Positions 34,114-43,020 of a stretch of 64,000 bases of DNA are shown piece after piece; the first letter of the stretch is position 1, and each line of letters begins with the position of its first letter. The stretch is from an uncultured Oscillospiraceae bacterium. GTDB lineage: Bacteria; Bacillota; Clostridia; Oscillospirales; Acutalibacteraceae. A program made the position numbers and the translations under genes. The stretch is from contig URJZ01000001.1 in NCBI GenBank assembly GCA_900548305.1, forward strand, positions 62,001 through 126,000, given 5' to 3'. The notes below the pieces were generated by a model. The model was given only the letters and a program-made list of their open reading frames with translations, made no database searches and had not been told where the DNA came from.

Positions 34114-35625
34114 ATGAACAAGCCACTTTTACTCATTATTTTAGACGGTTTTGGCATTGCAGAGAAACACGGCAATGCCATTAAAGCTGCAAATAAACCA
34201 AATTTAGACCGTATTTTTAGTCAAAACCCAATCACACAAATTCAGGCATCTAGCATGAGCGTGGGATTGCCTGAAGGTCAGATGGGTAACTCTGAAGTAG
34301 GCCATACCAATATTGGTGCCGGACGTATTGTATATCAAGAACTTACCCGTATTACAAAATCCATTCAAGATGGTGATTTTTTCGGAAATCCTGCTTTAGT
34401 ACAAGCAGTAAACAATGCCAAAGAAAACAAAAAAGCACTTCATATTATGGGGTTACTATCTGACGGCGGTGTCCACAGCCATATTTCCCATTTATATGCG
34501 ATTCTAAAATTAGCAAAACAAGTTGGATTAGAACAAGTTTATATTCACGGATTTATGGACGGACGCGATGTCTCTCCCACTTCTGGAATAGAATATGTAA
34601 AACAACTGCTACAACAAATAGATGAAATTGGCGTTGGCAAAATTGCCACATTATGTGGACGCTATTATGCCATGGATCGCGATAATCGTTGGGAACGAAT
34701 TGAACAATGCTACAATGCCATGGTAAACGGTATTGGAAAAGAAACAGAAGATCCTGTTGCAGCAATTGCGAAATCCTATGAAGAGGGCATCACAGATGAA
34801 TTCTTATTGCCAACCATTTGCACACAAAACGCACAAATTAACCCAGGAGATTCGGTTGTATTCTTTAACTTCCGTCCTGACCGTGCAAGAGAAATTACAC
34901 GTACTCTGGTAGACCCTAACTTTGACCATTTTACACGCATAAAAGGATTTATGCCTTTAACCTATGTTTGTATGACGCAATATGATGCAGAAATGCCCAA
35001 TGTTCAAGTTGCTTTTTCTCCTCAAGAGCTAGTCAATACCTTTGGAGAGTATATTTCCAACTTAGGCATGAAACAGCTTCGCATTGCCGAAACAGAAAAA
35101 TATGCGCATGTCACATTTTTCTTCAATGGCGGTGTAGAAACTCCTTTTCCCGGAGAAGACCGCATTTTAGTAAATTCCCCAAAAGTTGCAACATACGATT
35201 TGCAACCTGAAATGAGTGCCCATGAGGTTACTGACAGACTTTTGGAAAAACTGCAATCCAACCCTTACGATGTTATTATTCTAAATTTTGCAAACTGCGA
35301 TATGGTAGGCCATACAGGCGTATTCGAAGCAGCTGTAAAAGCAGTAGAAGCAGTTGACACCTGTGTTGGAAAATTGGTCGACCGCGTAACAGAACTTGGC
35401 GGTGTTACTATGATTACAGCTGACCATGGCAATGCAGATAAAATGATTTCTGAAGATGGCGGACCATTTACCGCTCATACTACCAATCCTGTTCCATTCT
35501 GTGTGGTAGGCTATCCATGCACATTAAAAGACACCGGCTGTCTTGCCGATATTGCTCCTACCATGTTGAAAGTCATGGAGGTACCACAGCCAAAAGAAAT
35601 GACTGGAAATTCACTTATTTTATAA
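34114..35625 (+). CDS. gpmI: 2,3-bisphosphoglycerate-independent phosphoglycerate mutase
   Basis: This 503-residue Mn2+-dependent enzyme converts 3- to 2-phosphoglycerate. It belongs to the alkaline phosphatase superfamily, with the metal-site start LLIILDGFG, the phosphoserine in MGNSEVGHTNIGAGR near residue 62, the substrate-binding HGFMDGRDV, NFRPDRAREITR, and the C-terminal metal ligands NCDMVGHTG and TADHGNAD. AAGGGAGG lies just before its ATG. Enolase, often next, is absent; a terminator follows. Confidence 0.97.
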   Translation: MNKPLLLIILDGFGIAEKHGNAIKAANKPNLDRIFSQNPITQIQASSMSVGLPEGQMGNSEVGHTNIGAGRIVYQELTRITKSIQDGDFFGNPALVQAVNNAKENKKALHIMGLLSDGGVHSHISHLYAILKLAKQVGLEQVYIHGFMDGRDVSPTSGIEYVKQLLQQIDEIGVGKIATLCGRYYAMDRDNRWERIEQCYNAMVNGIGKETEDPVAAIAKSYEEGITDEFLLPTICTQNAQINPGDSVVFFNFRPDRAREITRTLVDPNFDHFTRIKGFMPLTYVCMTQYDAEMPNVQVAFSPQELVNTFGEYISNLGMKQLRIAETEKYAHVTFFFNGGVETPFPGEDRILVNSPKVATYDLQPEMSAHEVTDRLLEKLQSNPYDVIILNFANCDMVGHTGVFEAAVKAVEAVDTCVGKLVDRVTELGGVTMITADHGNADKMISEDGGPFTAHTTNPVPFCVVGYPCTLKDTGCLADIAPTMLKVMEVPQPKEMTGNSLIL

Positions 35626-35701
35626 TCCTCTTATAACTTTATTTTACAAAGATACAAGGCAAAATACTTAAAAATTAAAAAGAGAATATTTTGTAAGACA
35701 T

Positions 35702-35746
35702 TAACCCTGAACAAGAAAAAAATTCTTTGTTCAGGGTTATTTCTCT
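35702..35746 (+). terminator. Terminator of the glycolytic operon
   Basis: AACCCTGAACAA and TTGTTCAGGGTT form a stem with an A/T-rich loop followed by a T-rich tract (ATTTCTCTTATTTTTG). Confidence 0.8.
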
Positions 35747-35863
35747 TATTTTTGTTCTTATGATAGTTCTTTTGCATTATTTAAACTTTTCTTATATAAC
35801 TATGATGATATGGCGTACTTATCTGTAAAAAATAAGTTTGATAATAAAAATAAGGCATATTCA

Positions 35864-35909
35864 AAAAAGACCCTAAAGTGAGAATGTTTCCCACCTCAAG
35901 GTCTTTTCT
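35864..35909 (-). terminator. Probable minus-strand terminator hairpin
   Basis: AAAAGACC(TT)GAGGTGGGA and TCTCAC(TTTA)GGGTCTTTT pair imperfectly on the minus strand, ending in TTTT. It lies downstream of the Lgt-like gene and of a degenerate frame at 35936-36057, so it could end either. Confidence 0.5.
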
Positions 35910-35935
35910 ATTTTGTCTATTATTTTTTAAACATT

Positions 35936-36057
35936 TTATTTTATAATTGAAACTACCTGTTCCCTAAAATCATTTATAACAACTGCAATAAAACCAAATT
36001 TTATATTTATAAGTCCTCAATGCTGTTCAATCTACTTTTTGTATTAATTTCTTTCAT
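35936..36057 (-). pseudogene. Remnant of a small gene with frameshift
   Basis: On the minus strand an ATG at 36055-36057 opens MKEINTKSRLNSIED. Coding-like sequence then continues in another frame as LINIKFGFIAVVINDF...SIIK to TAA at 35936-35938. Restoring one base near the junction would join them into a protein of about 41 residues. No good ribosome site is visible. The remaining parts of 35747-35863 and 36058-36139 show nothing recognisable. Confidence 0.35.
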
Positions 36058-36139
36058 ATAGGAAACATCTTAAAATATAACAATTAACTATATTAATTCT
36101 CTATACTGAAACTAAAAACTGTTTTCTAATCAATCCCAT

Positions 36140-36928
36140 TTAATCGGAAATAGATATATGTAAATAGTACTGTTTAAGCTTTTCTAACCGTTTGGCATTC
36201 CAAATCGTCCATATAACAGAACCTAAAACAACTGCTATAGAAATCCACTGAGAAGTTGACAACAGCCATACCCCTCTTGCTGAATCACCTCGGAAAAATT
36301 CCAATACAAAACGTGTTATTCCATACAAGATACCGTAGAACGGTAAATGATATCCTCTGGGAGAACAATATTTTTCAAATAGCAAGAGAGTGGTTAAAAT
36401 CACAAGATTGCATACTGCTTCAATTAACGGCAATGGTAATCTGGTGAATGTTTCATGAGGATACATGAATCCCCATGAAGCCGGAATGCCGTAACAACAC
36501 CCTGCTAAAAAGCATCCGATACGACCAAAGATATGAAAAAACGGTAAAATAGGCGCAAATAAATCGCAAGCCTCCAAAAAATAGATGTGATACTTTTTGC
36601 AATACCATAATGCAAACAAAAAACCACCTATAACGCCACCGTAAAATACAAATCCATTGAGAAAATAATCAATCCATAAATTAGGATATGCATTCATCAT
36701 GTTCAAATGCGCCAATACATTTGGCAACGCAACCAACAAATGCAGCACTTTAGCTCCCAGGATTCCTCCCACCATACAAAATAAAAATATATGTGTAACA
36801 TCATCTCCTTGAATATGAAACTTTCTTTTTCGTACATGTACAAATAAAAACGAAAAGATAGTACCAATCAAAGCCATAAGCCAATAAGATGGTATTGTAA
36901 AACGAAAAAATGTAATACCGGGATACAT
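36140..36928 (-). CDS. lgt: Prolipoprotein diacylglyceryl transferase-like membrane protein
   Basis: The 262-residue polytopic protein belongs to the Lgt family, which attaches diacylglycerol to the lipobox cysteine of prolipoproteins. It has about seven membrane helices, FYGGVIGGFLFALWYCKKY, and the Lgt signature region FHIFGRIGCFLAGCCYG, where the essential Arg is kept but the usual GRIGNFINGE pattern is altered. A late ARGVWLLSTSQWISI segment matches the conserved C-terminal region with Ser-Gln. GGAGGTGACAAT precedes the ATG. It may be the working Lgt or a paralogue; the symbol is tentative. Confidence 0.75.
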   Translation of the reverse strand: MYPGITFFRFTIPSYWLMALIGTIFSFLFVHVRKRKFHIQGDDVTHIFLFCMVGGILGAKVLHLLVALPNVLAHLNMMNAYPNLWIDYFLNGFVFYGGVIGGFLFALWYCKKYHIYFLEACDLFAPILPFFHIFGRIGCFLAGCCYGIPASWGFMYPHETFTRLPLPLIEAVCNLVILTTLLLFEKYCSPRGYHLPFYGILYGITRFVLEFFRGDSARGVWLLSTSQWISIAVVLGSVIWTIWNAKRLEKLKQYYLHISISD

Positions 36929-36943
36929 ATTGTCACCTCCGTG

Positions 36944-36985
36944 AAAAAACAGAACAGACTGAAAAATTCAGTCTGTTCAAAAAAT
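36944..36985 (-). terminator. Terminator of the DUF4190-like gene
   Basis: GAACAGACTGAA and TTCAGTCTGTTC pair over a short loop and run into CTGTTTTTTC on the minus strand, between the DUF4190-like gene and the Lgt-like gene. Confidence 0.82.
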
Positions 36986-36997
36986 AGTATAAATCAG

Positions 36998-37699
36998 TTA
37001 ATACCAATAATAGTAAGAAGTATAAAATATATAATATGTAAAACAAGCAATAAAACAAATTGCACCTATGGCAATACCAATAATAGACAGAATCATTCCT
37101 GCAGTAGCCATAGTGCGTCCTGTAGCATTTTTTCTTCCCATAACACCAAGAATGGTTCCTACAATGCCCAAACACAGTCCTGCAATAGAGCCCCATAACA
37201 TCCAAGAGAAAGCGATTACCAGAATCAATGATATAATACCCAAAACTAAAGAAGCAATTGCCAAACCATTGCTTCCTGTATTTGGCTGCTGATACATAGG
37301 ATACTGAGGTTCACCATAAGGATAAAAAGGCTGCTGTCGATTTCCTTGGTATGGCTGCTGACTGTATGGCGGTTGATAGGGAGGATACTGCCCCTGCCAT
37401 TGCTGATTTTGTTGCTGATGATAATTGCGCTGTCCTTGCCAAGACTGCCCATTTCCATATGGCGGCTGTGCCTGATAGGGTGAATGGTATGTATGATTTA
37501 CTTGTTGATGCTCTGCTGTTTGCTGATATTGTTCACTTTGAGAAGATACTTCTTTTTCGCCTTCCTGTACATCTTTCTTCTCTTCTACTTCATCTATAGA
37601 AACAGATTGCGGCGCAATATCCTCTTTATTTTCTGTTTGTACCGGAGTTTGCTTTGTCTTTTGTTTCTCTTTAGTTTTATTGAAAAAATCTTGATCCAT
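36998..37699 (-). CDS. DUF4190-like membrane protein with Gln/Pro/Tyr-rich N-terminal region
   Basis: The start at 37699 (MDQDFFNKTKEK) follows GAAAGAAGG; upstream readings lack a ribosome site. Of 233 residues, the first 140 are hydrophilic: a charged stretch followed by a Gln/Pro/Tyr-rich repeat region (YPPYQPPYSQQPYQGN). Two hydrophobic hairpins then make a DUF4190-type module (NGLAIASLVLGIISLI, GLCLGIVGTILGVMGRKNA) and a last helix ends in Tyr-rich sequence. Such modules occur in bacterial envelope proteins of unknown function. Confidence 0.75.
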   Translation of the reverse strand: MDQDFFNKTKEKQKTKQTPVQTENKEDIAPQSVSIDEVEEKKDVQEGEKEVSSQSEQYQQTAEHQQVNHTYHSPYQAQPPYGNGQSWQGQRNYHQQQNQQWQGQYPPYQPPYSQQPYQGNRQQPFYPYGEPQYPMYQQPNTGSNGLAIASLVLGIISLILVIAFSWMLWGSIAGLCLGIVGTILGVMGRKNATGRTMATAGMILSIIGIAIGAICFIACFTYYIFYTSYYYWY

Positions 37700-37750
37700 A
37701 TAATAACCTTCTTTCCCGATAAAGTAGTTTACATTAACATGGAAACATAG

Positions 37751-37789
37751 CAACACTAAATTTTCTTGTTAACAGAAAATTTAGTGTTG
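37751..37789. repeat. Perfect 16-bp inverted repeat in the DUF4190-like gene leader
   Basis: CAACACTAAATTTTCT (37751-37766) and its exact complement AGAAAATTTAGTGTTG (37774-37789) flank TGTTAAC. It lies between promoter element D and the start codon, with no T-tract on the transcript side, so it is not a standard terminator. Confidence 0.85.
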
Positions 37790-37842
37790 CTGCAGCGTTC
37801 TTATAACCGACAAAAATTCAACCTTATTGCCACTCTGAGGTT

Positions 37843-37960
37843 ATTATAGCATAAAAGAATTTGCCCTGCAATTTCTAGCAAGTAAAACATTACGACATTC
37901 TCTTAACATCCAAAATTTTTAATTTTGACACTATTCTTAAGTTGTTATAACATACCTTAT
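37843..37960 (-). repeat. Promoter-bearing repeat element, copy D
   Basis: The minus strand has TTGCAG-N17-TATAAT (-10 at 37843-37848, -35 at 37866-37871) with the dyad AAATTGC-AGG-GCAAATT over the -35. It aligns over its full 118 bases with 2683-2798, including ACATC(T/C)AAAA, TTCTGACG/TTTTGACA and the distal TTGTTAT..CATA..CTTAT blocks. The remaining 37961-38144 contains no feature I can name. Confidence 0.7.
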
Positions 37961-38144
37961 GAAAAAAGTAGAGATATAACTGTATTATAACGATTAAATC
38001 ATATATATACTAGATTATAAAAAATATCTCAAAACTGTAATCAAAATGAAAAAATATCACAATCGACAGAAGTAGATTGTACCGCAGAATAAAACATGTT
38101 AAAATATTTGATAATAAATAATCACCTAATTAGGATGACGCATT

Positions 38145-39731
38145 ATGACAATAAAAAAAGGATTTTGTTTTCTGTTTTGCATCTGCTTTTTATTTGCAAT
38201 TGTTACAGGTTGCAGCTCTAAAAAATCAGGACAAGCAATTACCTATAACTTACAAGAAGAACCTATTACCCTCGACCCACAAATTGCTGATGACTATTCT
38301 AGTCGTATTGTGATTATGGCTTTATATGAAGGACTTACCCGTCTAGATGAAAATAATCAGGTATCGCCCGGAGTTGCACAGCGTTGGGAAAGCAATTCCA
38401 CCTATACCTCTTTTACTTTTTATCTGCGGGAAGATGCTTCTTGGTCAGATGAAACACCTGTTACTGCTTCTGATTTTGTATACGCATTTCAAAGAGCAGT
38501 AGATCCGGCAACAGGCTCGAAAACCAATACGCCCATGTTTGCAATTAAAAATGCAAAAAGAATTTACGAAGGCACAATGGATATATCCACCCTGGGGGTA
38601 ACTGCGATCGATGATCATACCTTAAAAGTCGATTTGGAATATTCCTATGAAAACTTTCCTTCCATTACCTCTTTACCTGTATTTATGCCATGCAATCGGA
38701 CTTTCTTTGAATCTACTTCCGGAAAATATGGACTGGATGCAAAAAACATTTTAGGTAACGGCCCTTTTAAAATGGTCAACAGATATTCTTGGGAACATGA
38801 CAAATACATCAATCTGACGGTCACAAATACCTATCACGGAGAAAATTCCGTATTACCCTCTACACTTACCTTTTCTATCGAAGAATTGGATATGAACCAT
38901 ATCAAGAATCTTTCAGCGATTTCTCTTCCAAATGCCTCCTACGTTTCCTATTTAGAAGAAAATGGTTGCACTATCACGTCTTTTCAAGATACAACCTGGG
39001 GACTTTGCTTTAATACAAACGACAACTTAATGAAAGAATCCACTATTCGGAAGGCTTTTATACAAACTCTAAACCGGGAATCTCTTATACAATATATCCC
39101 GTCAGGATGTACACAGGCCAATGATATTATCCCTCCGGATATGACATTTATGGGTACAAACTATCGCACAGAGGCAGGCAGCAACTTCTACTTAAAACAA
39201 GACGACAGCGCTGTACAATCCATCTATACAGTTCTAAGAGAACAGGGATTGACCAAAATGCCTTCCATTACCATACTTTGTTTAGACGACCCTTCTGTAA
39301 AACAAATGGTAAACGAAATGATTGCTACATGGAATGAAGCGTTTGGAAATTATTTTAATATGGAACCGGTATCTCAATCTGAATTGGAACAGAGAGTTTC
39401 CAATGGAAATTATTCTATTGCACTATGTTCTGTACGACCTACCAGTGACACCCCTGTTAGTTTATTATCGTTATTTCAGTCAGACAGTCATAATAATCCC
39501 GCAAATTTGAAAAGCAGTATATTTGACCAAGCATTGAAGGATGCAGAAGGAAAAAAACCTGAAACTGCCATTGAATTGTATGCGCAAGCAGAACAATATC
39601 TAAACAATGAAGGTATCTTTTATCCCATTTACTATGAGAAACGCTATTATGCAATCGCCCCGGGACTGACAGATATTATTGTGCATCCTTATGACATGGG
39701 CATTGATTTTATGCATGCGGCAAAAACGTAA
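38145..39731 (+). CDS. Peptide ABC transporter substrate-binding lipoprotein (OppA/DppE type)
   Basis: This 528-residue protein has a lipobox VTGC at residues 20-23 and the SBP_bac_5 fold of oligopeptide-binding proteins: ITYNLQEEPITLDPQIADDYSS, FYLREDASWSDETPVTASDFVYAFQRAVDP and NGPFKMV. It should be lipid-anchored outside and deliver oligopeptides to an Opp-type permease. No permease or ATPase gene is adjacent, so it is an orphan binding protein. It is monocistronic. Confidence 0.93.
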   Translation: MTIKKGFCFLFCICFLFAIVTGCSSKKSGQAITYNLQEEPITLDPQIADDYSSRIVIMALYEGLTRLDENNQVSPGVAQRWESNSTYTSFTFYLREDASWSDETPVTASDFVYAFQRAVDPATGSKTNTPMFAIKNAKRIYEGTMDISTLGVTAIDDHTLKVDLEYSYENFPSITSLPVFMPCNRTFFESTSGKYGLDAKNILGNGPFKMVNRYSWEHDKYINLTVTNTYHGENSVLPSTLTFSIEELDMNHIKNLSAISLPNASYVSYLEENGCTITSFQDTTWGLCFNTNDNLMKESTIRKAFIQTLNRESLIQYIPSGCTQANDIIPPDMTFMGTNYRTEAGSNFYLKQDDSAVQSIYTVLREQGLTKMPSITILCLDDPSVKQMVNEMIATWNEAFGNYFNMEPVSQSELEQRVSNGNYSIALCSVRPTSDTPVSLLSLFQSDSHNNPANLKSSIFDQALKDAEGKKPETAIELYAQAEQYLNNEGIFYPIYYEKRYYAIAPGLTDIIVHPYDMGIDFMHAAKT

Positions 39732-39762
39732 CAAATGTTTTCTTTATGTAAAATCACTTTGA

Positions 39763-39795
39763 TAAAAAGGCGTGACAATTGTCACGCCTTTTTAT
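39763..39795. terminator. Bidirectional terminator
   Basis: AAAAAGGCGTGACAA/TTGTCACGCCTTTTT is a near loop-free palindrome between the binding-protein gene and the convergent nitroreductase gene. Confidence 0.88.
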
Positions 39796-39890
39796 CATTC
39801 AAGAACCATTCATGAGATAGTTTCATATTGACTTTATATTTGAGGATAATACCAACAAACCAAACTGAATCATTTCTGCTATTCTGTATT

Positions 39891-40562
39891 TTAAGACAAC
39901 TCCCACTGAAAATTCTCTTTTCCTGCACCAATTTCAAAATGGTATTTTACAATTCCCATATCTATTTTCGTATAAAGCCCGAATCCTGCCTTAACGGATA
40001 CCATATTCTTATCCAAGCGAAACAAAAATTTTTGCTGATTCATTGCTGTAGGCGCTAACAAAGCCGCTTCTACTCCCTTTTGAAACCACTCCGGAGCAGG
40101 TTCATCCAATTGGATTACTTCCTCCATTGATTTTGATTTATGTGGTAAACCTTGTGTTTCTCCATATCCCAAGGCAATTACAATGCAAAGCTTTTCTCCT
40201 TTTCCTACTCGAAAAGCTGTTTTAATTTTGCTGTACGTCATAGCTACCCAGCAAGTATTCAGACCCAGTTCTTGAGCAAACAATACCAGTTTTTCACCAT
40301 AGTAGCCGCACTTTTCCTCTAAATAAGATTCTTTTTTCCCAATCAAAGCAAGGTAGTTGGTCACACCTTTAAATTTTCCGTAATGTGCCATAAAGCTGTC
40401 AAATGCTTTTGGTTCATTTGTTACCAACTGAATATGCAGTCCACTTTCTTGATTACAAGCATCAATTTCTGACCGTAATACATGAATCACTTCTTCTCTC
40501 AATGGCTGATTATGATATTGTCTTACACTATGTCTATCATAGATTGTGTTTATTGTACTCAT
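39891..40562 (-). CDS. Nitroreductase-family flavoprotein (TM1586-like)
   Basis: The 223-residue protein is a putative FMN-dependent nitroreductase of the TM1586-like group, in which two half-domains are joined in one chain. It has the FMN-binding start IYDRHSVRQYHNQPL, LFAQELGLNTCWVAMT, and late AALLAPTAMNQQKFLF. Such enzymes reduce nitro, quinone or flavin substrates with NAD(P)H; the substrate is not predictable. A possible promoter with TATAAT lies at 40668-40673, but its -35 is poor. It is monocistronic. Confidence 0.85.
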   Translation of the reverse strand: MSTINTIYDRHSVRQYHNQPLREEVIHVLRSEIDACNQESGLHIQLVTNEPKAFDSFMAHYGKFKGVTNYLALIGKKESYLEEKCGYYGEKLVLFAQELGLNTCWVAMTYSKIKTAFRVGKGEKLCIVIALGYGETQGLPHKSKSMEEVIQLDEPAPEWFQKGVEAALLAPTAMNQQKFLFRLDKNMVSVKAGFGLYTKIDMGIVKYHFEIGAGKENFQWELS

Positions 40563-40807
40563 ATTCTAATCTCCAATTTGATAGTCTCTCCATAATTTCT
40601 TGTCAAGGCTGTCAATTTCCCCTTTATATTCTATCATAGAATGCTCCTACGTTTATCTGCTTAAACCATTATACCATATTATCGTACAAAAATTTGATTG
40701 GTAAAGAAAATCGAGACAGTTCATTTGATATGGCTACTCAGATTATTTATCAACCTTATTCACGTGTCGAAAAAGAGAAATCTATGAAATGACAGTACCA
40801 TGTATAG

Positions 40808-40852
40808 ACAAAAAGACCATGTAACGAATGATTGTTACATGGTCTTTTTGAT
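40808..40852. terminator. Bidirectional terminator
   Basis: AAAAAGACCATGTAAC/GTTACATGGTCTTTTT flank an eight-base loop. It follows the ABC-F gene on the minus strand. In the rest of 40563-40918 only the nitroreductase promoter region and a short open frame ending at 40792, judged too weak to call, were seen. Confidence 0.85.
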
Positions 40853-40918
40853 TGTAAATTCTTTTCTATTTCATATCTGTCGACACTTCACGTATTGTGA
40901 GATAGTACGGGACTTTTC

Positions 40919-42718
40919 CTACTGCTTTTGAGCCTCAATTTGATCAGCCAAGTCATGCAGGTAAACCCAGCGCTCCATCTTTTGCTCCAATAATTGTTCT
41001 GTTTCTTCCTTTTCTTTCAATAACTGTGTTAATGCGCCGTAATCACTGGAACTTGCTTCTATCTCTTCAGATAACCTTTGTACTTGTTCTTCTAGCGCTT
41101 CTACAATACCATCAATTTCCTGATACTCTCTTTGCTCCTTATAGGAAAACTTTAGTTTTTGTTTCTTTTCAGATTGAGGCCGCTCCTGTTCATTAGAAGA
41201 TGCTTTCATGCCTTTTTCTTTTTTTACACGTAAATCTGTTTTGACGGTATCAAAATAATCGGAATATCCTCCTAAAAATTGTTTTAACGTACCGTCTTCT
41301 TGAAATTCAAAAATAGTATCTGTTACTTTATCCAGAAAATAACGATCATGGGAAACAACAATAACCGCTCCTGAAAATGTTTCCAGATAATCTTCTAAAA
41401 TTTGAAGTGTTTCTATATCCAAATCATTGGTAGGCTCATCCAAAAATAGTACATTCGGTGCTTCCATTAGTACTCGTAATAAATATAAGCGGCGCCGTTC
41501 TCCTCCTGAAAGTTTACTAATATAATTCCACTGCATTTCACCACGGAATAAAAAGGTTTCTAGCATTTGCGCTGCGCTTAATTTACCGTTAATGGTTTCA
41601 ATCCACTCGGCACCGTCTTTAATATAGTCAATAACACGCTGACGTTCATCCATGTTCCTGCATTCCTGTGCGTAATGTCCTATTTTAACCGTATCCCCTA
41701 TCTCAACTGTACCGGTGTCCGGAGATAAATTTCCGCTTAACAATTGCAGCAATGTAGATTTTCCGCATCCATTTTCTCCTACAATTCCAATTCTTCCGTT
41801 ACGTGGAAGGATATAGGAAAAATCTTGAATCAACACCTTATCTCCATAGGATTTAGAAATATGATTTACTTCTATGGTCTTTTTTCCAAGACGCGTGCCT
41901 ACTGAACTAATCTCTAATTGTTGAGACAACTCCGGTGCCTCTTTGTCCCTCAGTTCTTCAAAACGTTCTATGCGGGAACGGCTTTTTGTTCCTCTTGCCT
42001 TAACACCTCTTTGAATCCATTGCAATTCTTTTCTCAATAAACTTTGGCGTTTTCTTTCAGAACTTAATGCCATTTCCTCACGCTGTGCTTTGCTCTCCAA
42101 ATAACCGGAATAATTGCTTTCATATTGATAAATTTGACCATTGTTTACTTCTATAATTTTATTAGAAACTCTATCAAGAAAATAACGGTCGTGGGTAATC
42201 ATAAGCACTGCGCCACGGAATTTTTGTAAAGTTTGCTCTAACCAGGCAACCATATGATGGTCTAAATGGTTGGTGGGTTCATCCAAAATCAATAAATCGC
42301 ACGGAGTAGCCAAAGCACTTGCAATTGCAACCCGCTTTTTCTGTCCGCCTGACAGTGTGGAAACATCTTGCCCAAAATCGGAAATACCCAATTTGGTTAA
42401 AATGGACTTTGCTTCATATTCCTTCACCTGACGCAATTCTTCCGAGGCTCCTAAAAACACCTGCTGCAATACCGTATTTCCGGCTTGCATCATTGGTTGC
42501 TGAGGTAAATAATGAATGACCAAATGAGGTATTTTTGTAATACTGCCACTATCACATTGCTCCACGCCCGCAATCAGTTTTAGCAGTGTAGATTTGCCCA
42601 TTCCATTGCGACCTACTACACCAATTTTATCCCCTTGTTCCAAGTACAGGGAAACTCCTTTTAACAAAGGTTTGATTCCATAACTTTTTTCTATTTTTTC
42701 CGCAGAAAGCAATAGCAT
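40919..42718 (-). CDS. ABC-F family ATPase
   Basis: The 599-residue soluble protein has two ABC cassettes and no membrane domain, the ABC-F layout. Cassette 1 has Walker A GRNGMGKST, signature LSGGQKKR and Walker B LLILDEPTNHLD. Cassette 2 has GENGCGKST, LSGGERRR and LFLDEPTNDLD. An arginine/glutamate-rich linker lies between them and a charged coiled-coil of about 80 residues ends the chain, as in Uup-type members. ABC-F proteins act on ribosomes (translation quality or antibiotic resistance); the subgroup is closer to housekeeping Uup/YfmR types by its C-terminal coil, which is inference. Confidence 0.92.
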   Translation of the reverse strand: MLLLSAEKIEKSYGIKPLLKGVSLYLEQGDKIGVVGRNGMGKSTLLKLIAGVEQCDSGSITKIPHLVIHYLPQQPMMQAGNTVLQQVFLGASEELRQVKEYEAKSILTKLGISDFGQDVSTLSGGQKKRVAIASALATPCDLLILDEPTNHLDHHMVAWLEQTLQKFRGAVLMITHDRYFLDRVSNKIIEVNNGQIYQYESNYSGYLESKAQREEMALSSERKRQSLLRKELQWIQRGVKARGTKSRSRIERFEELRDKEAPELSQQLEISSVGTRLGKKTIEVNHISKSYGDKVLIQDFSYILPRNGRIGIVGENGCGKSTLLQLLSGNLSPDTGTVEIGDTVKIGHYAQECRNMDERQRVIDYIKDGAEWIETINGKLSAAQMLETFLFRGEMQWNYISKLSGGERRRLYLLRVLMEAPNVLFLDEPTNDLDIETLQILEDYLETFSGAVIVVSHDRYFLDKVTDTIFEFQEDGTLKQFLGGYSDYFDTVKTDLRVKKEKGMKASSNEQERPQSEKKQKLKFSYKEQREYQEIDGIVEALEEQVQRLSEEIEASSSDYGALTQLLKEKEETEQLLEQKMERWVYLHDLADQIEAQKQ

Positions 42719-42769
42719 ACGCTATCCTCCTTTTCAAATGTTATAGTATCACGTTTCTATGTATTTATG

Positions 42770-42798
42770 ATTATAGCATAAGAGAAAAACAAGGGCAA
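42770..42798 (-). promoter_or_regulatory. Promoter of the ABC-F gene (element E core)
   Basis: The minus strand has TTGCCC (42793-42798), 17 bases, then TATAAT (42770-42775) preceded by TTATGC, matching the core of the repeated promoter elements. Only the left arm AAATTGC of the palindrome is kept. Confidence 0.7.
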
Positions 42799-42907
42799 TT
42801 TTATACAAAAACATATGATAAAACACGGTAAATATACATTTGTATTTTCAGAAAAAACACATTGCTTATTGGCATTCAAATATGATGAAAAAGCCAGTAA
42901 ATACGCC

Positions 42908-42936
42908 TTGCATTCAATATAGAAACATAGTAAAAT
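42908..42936 (+). promoter_or_regulatory. Promoter of the ior operon
   Basis: TTGCAT (42908-42913) and TAAAAT (42931-42936) are 17 bases apart, 85 bases before iorA. The leader holds a small GCGG/CCGC hairpin just before the ribosome site GGAGG. Confidence 0.6.
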
Positions 42937-43020
42937 ACTGTTGAACATACAATTAAAATGCTAAAAAATGTATTTAGAAAATGAATGTACGAGCGGTCTT
43001 GAGCCGCACGGAGGTATATC

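Noticed and set aside
40637..40792. Open plus-strand frame of about 50 codons ending SRVEKEKSMK.
   Set aside because: No start codon with a ribosome site, overlaps the nitroreductase promoter on the other strand, and gives no recognisable family.
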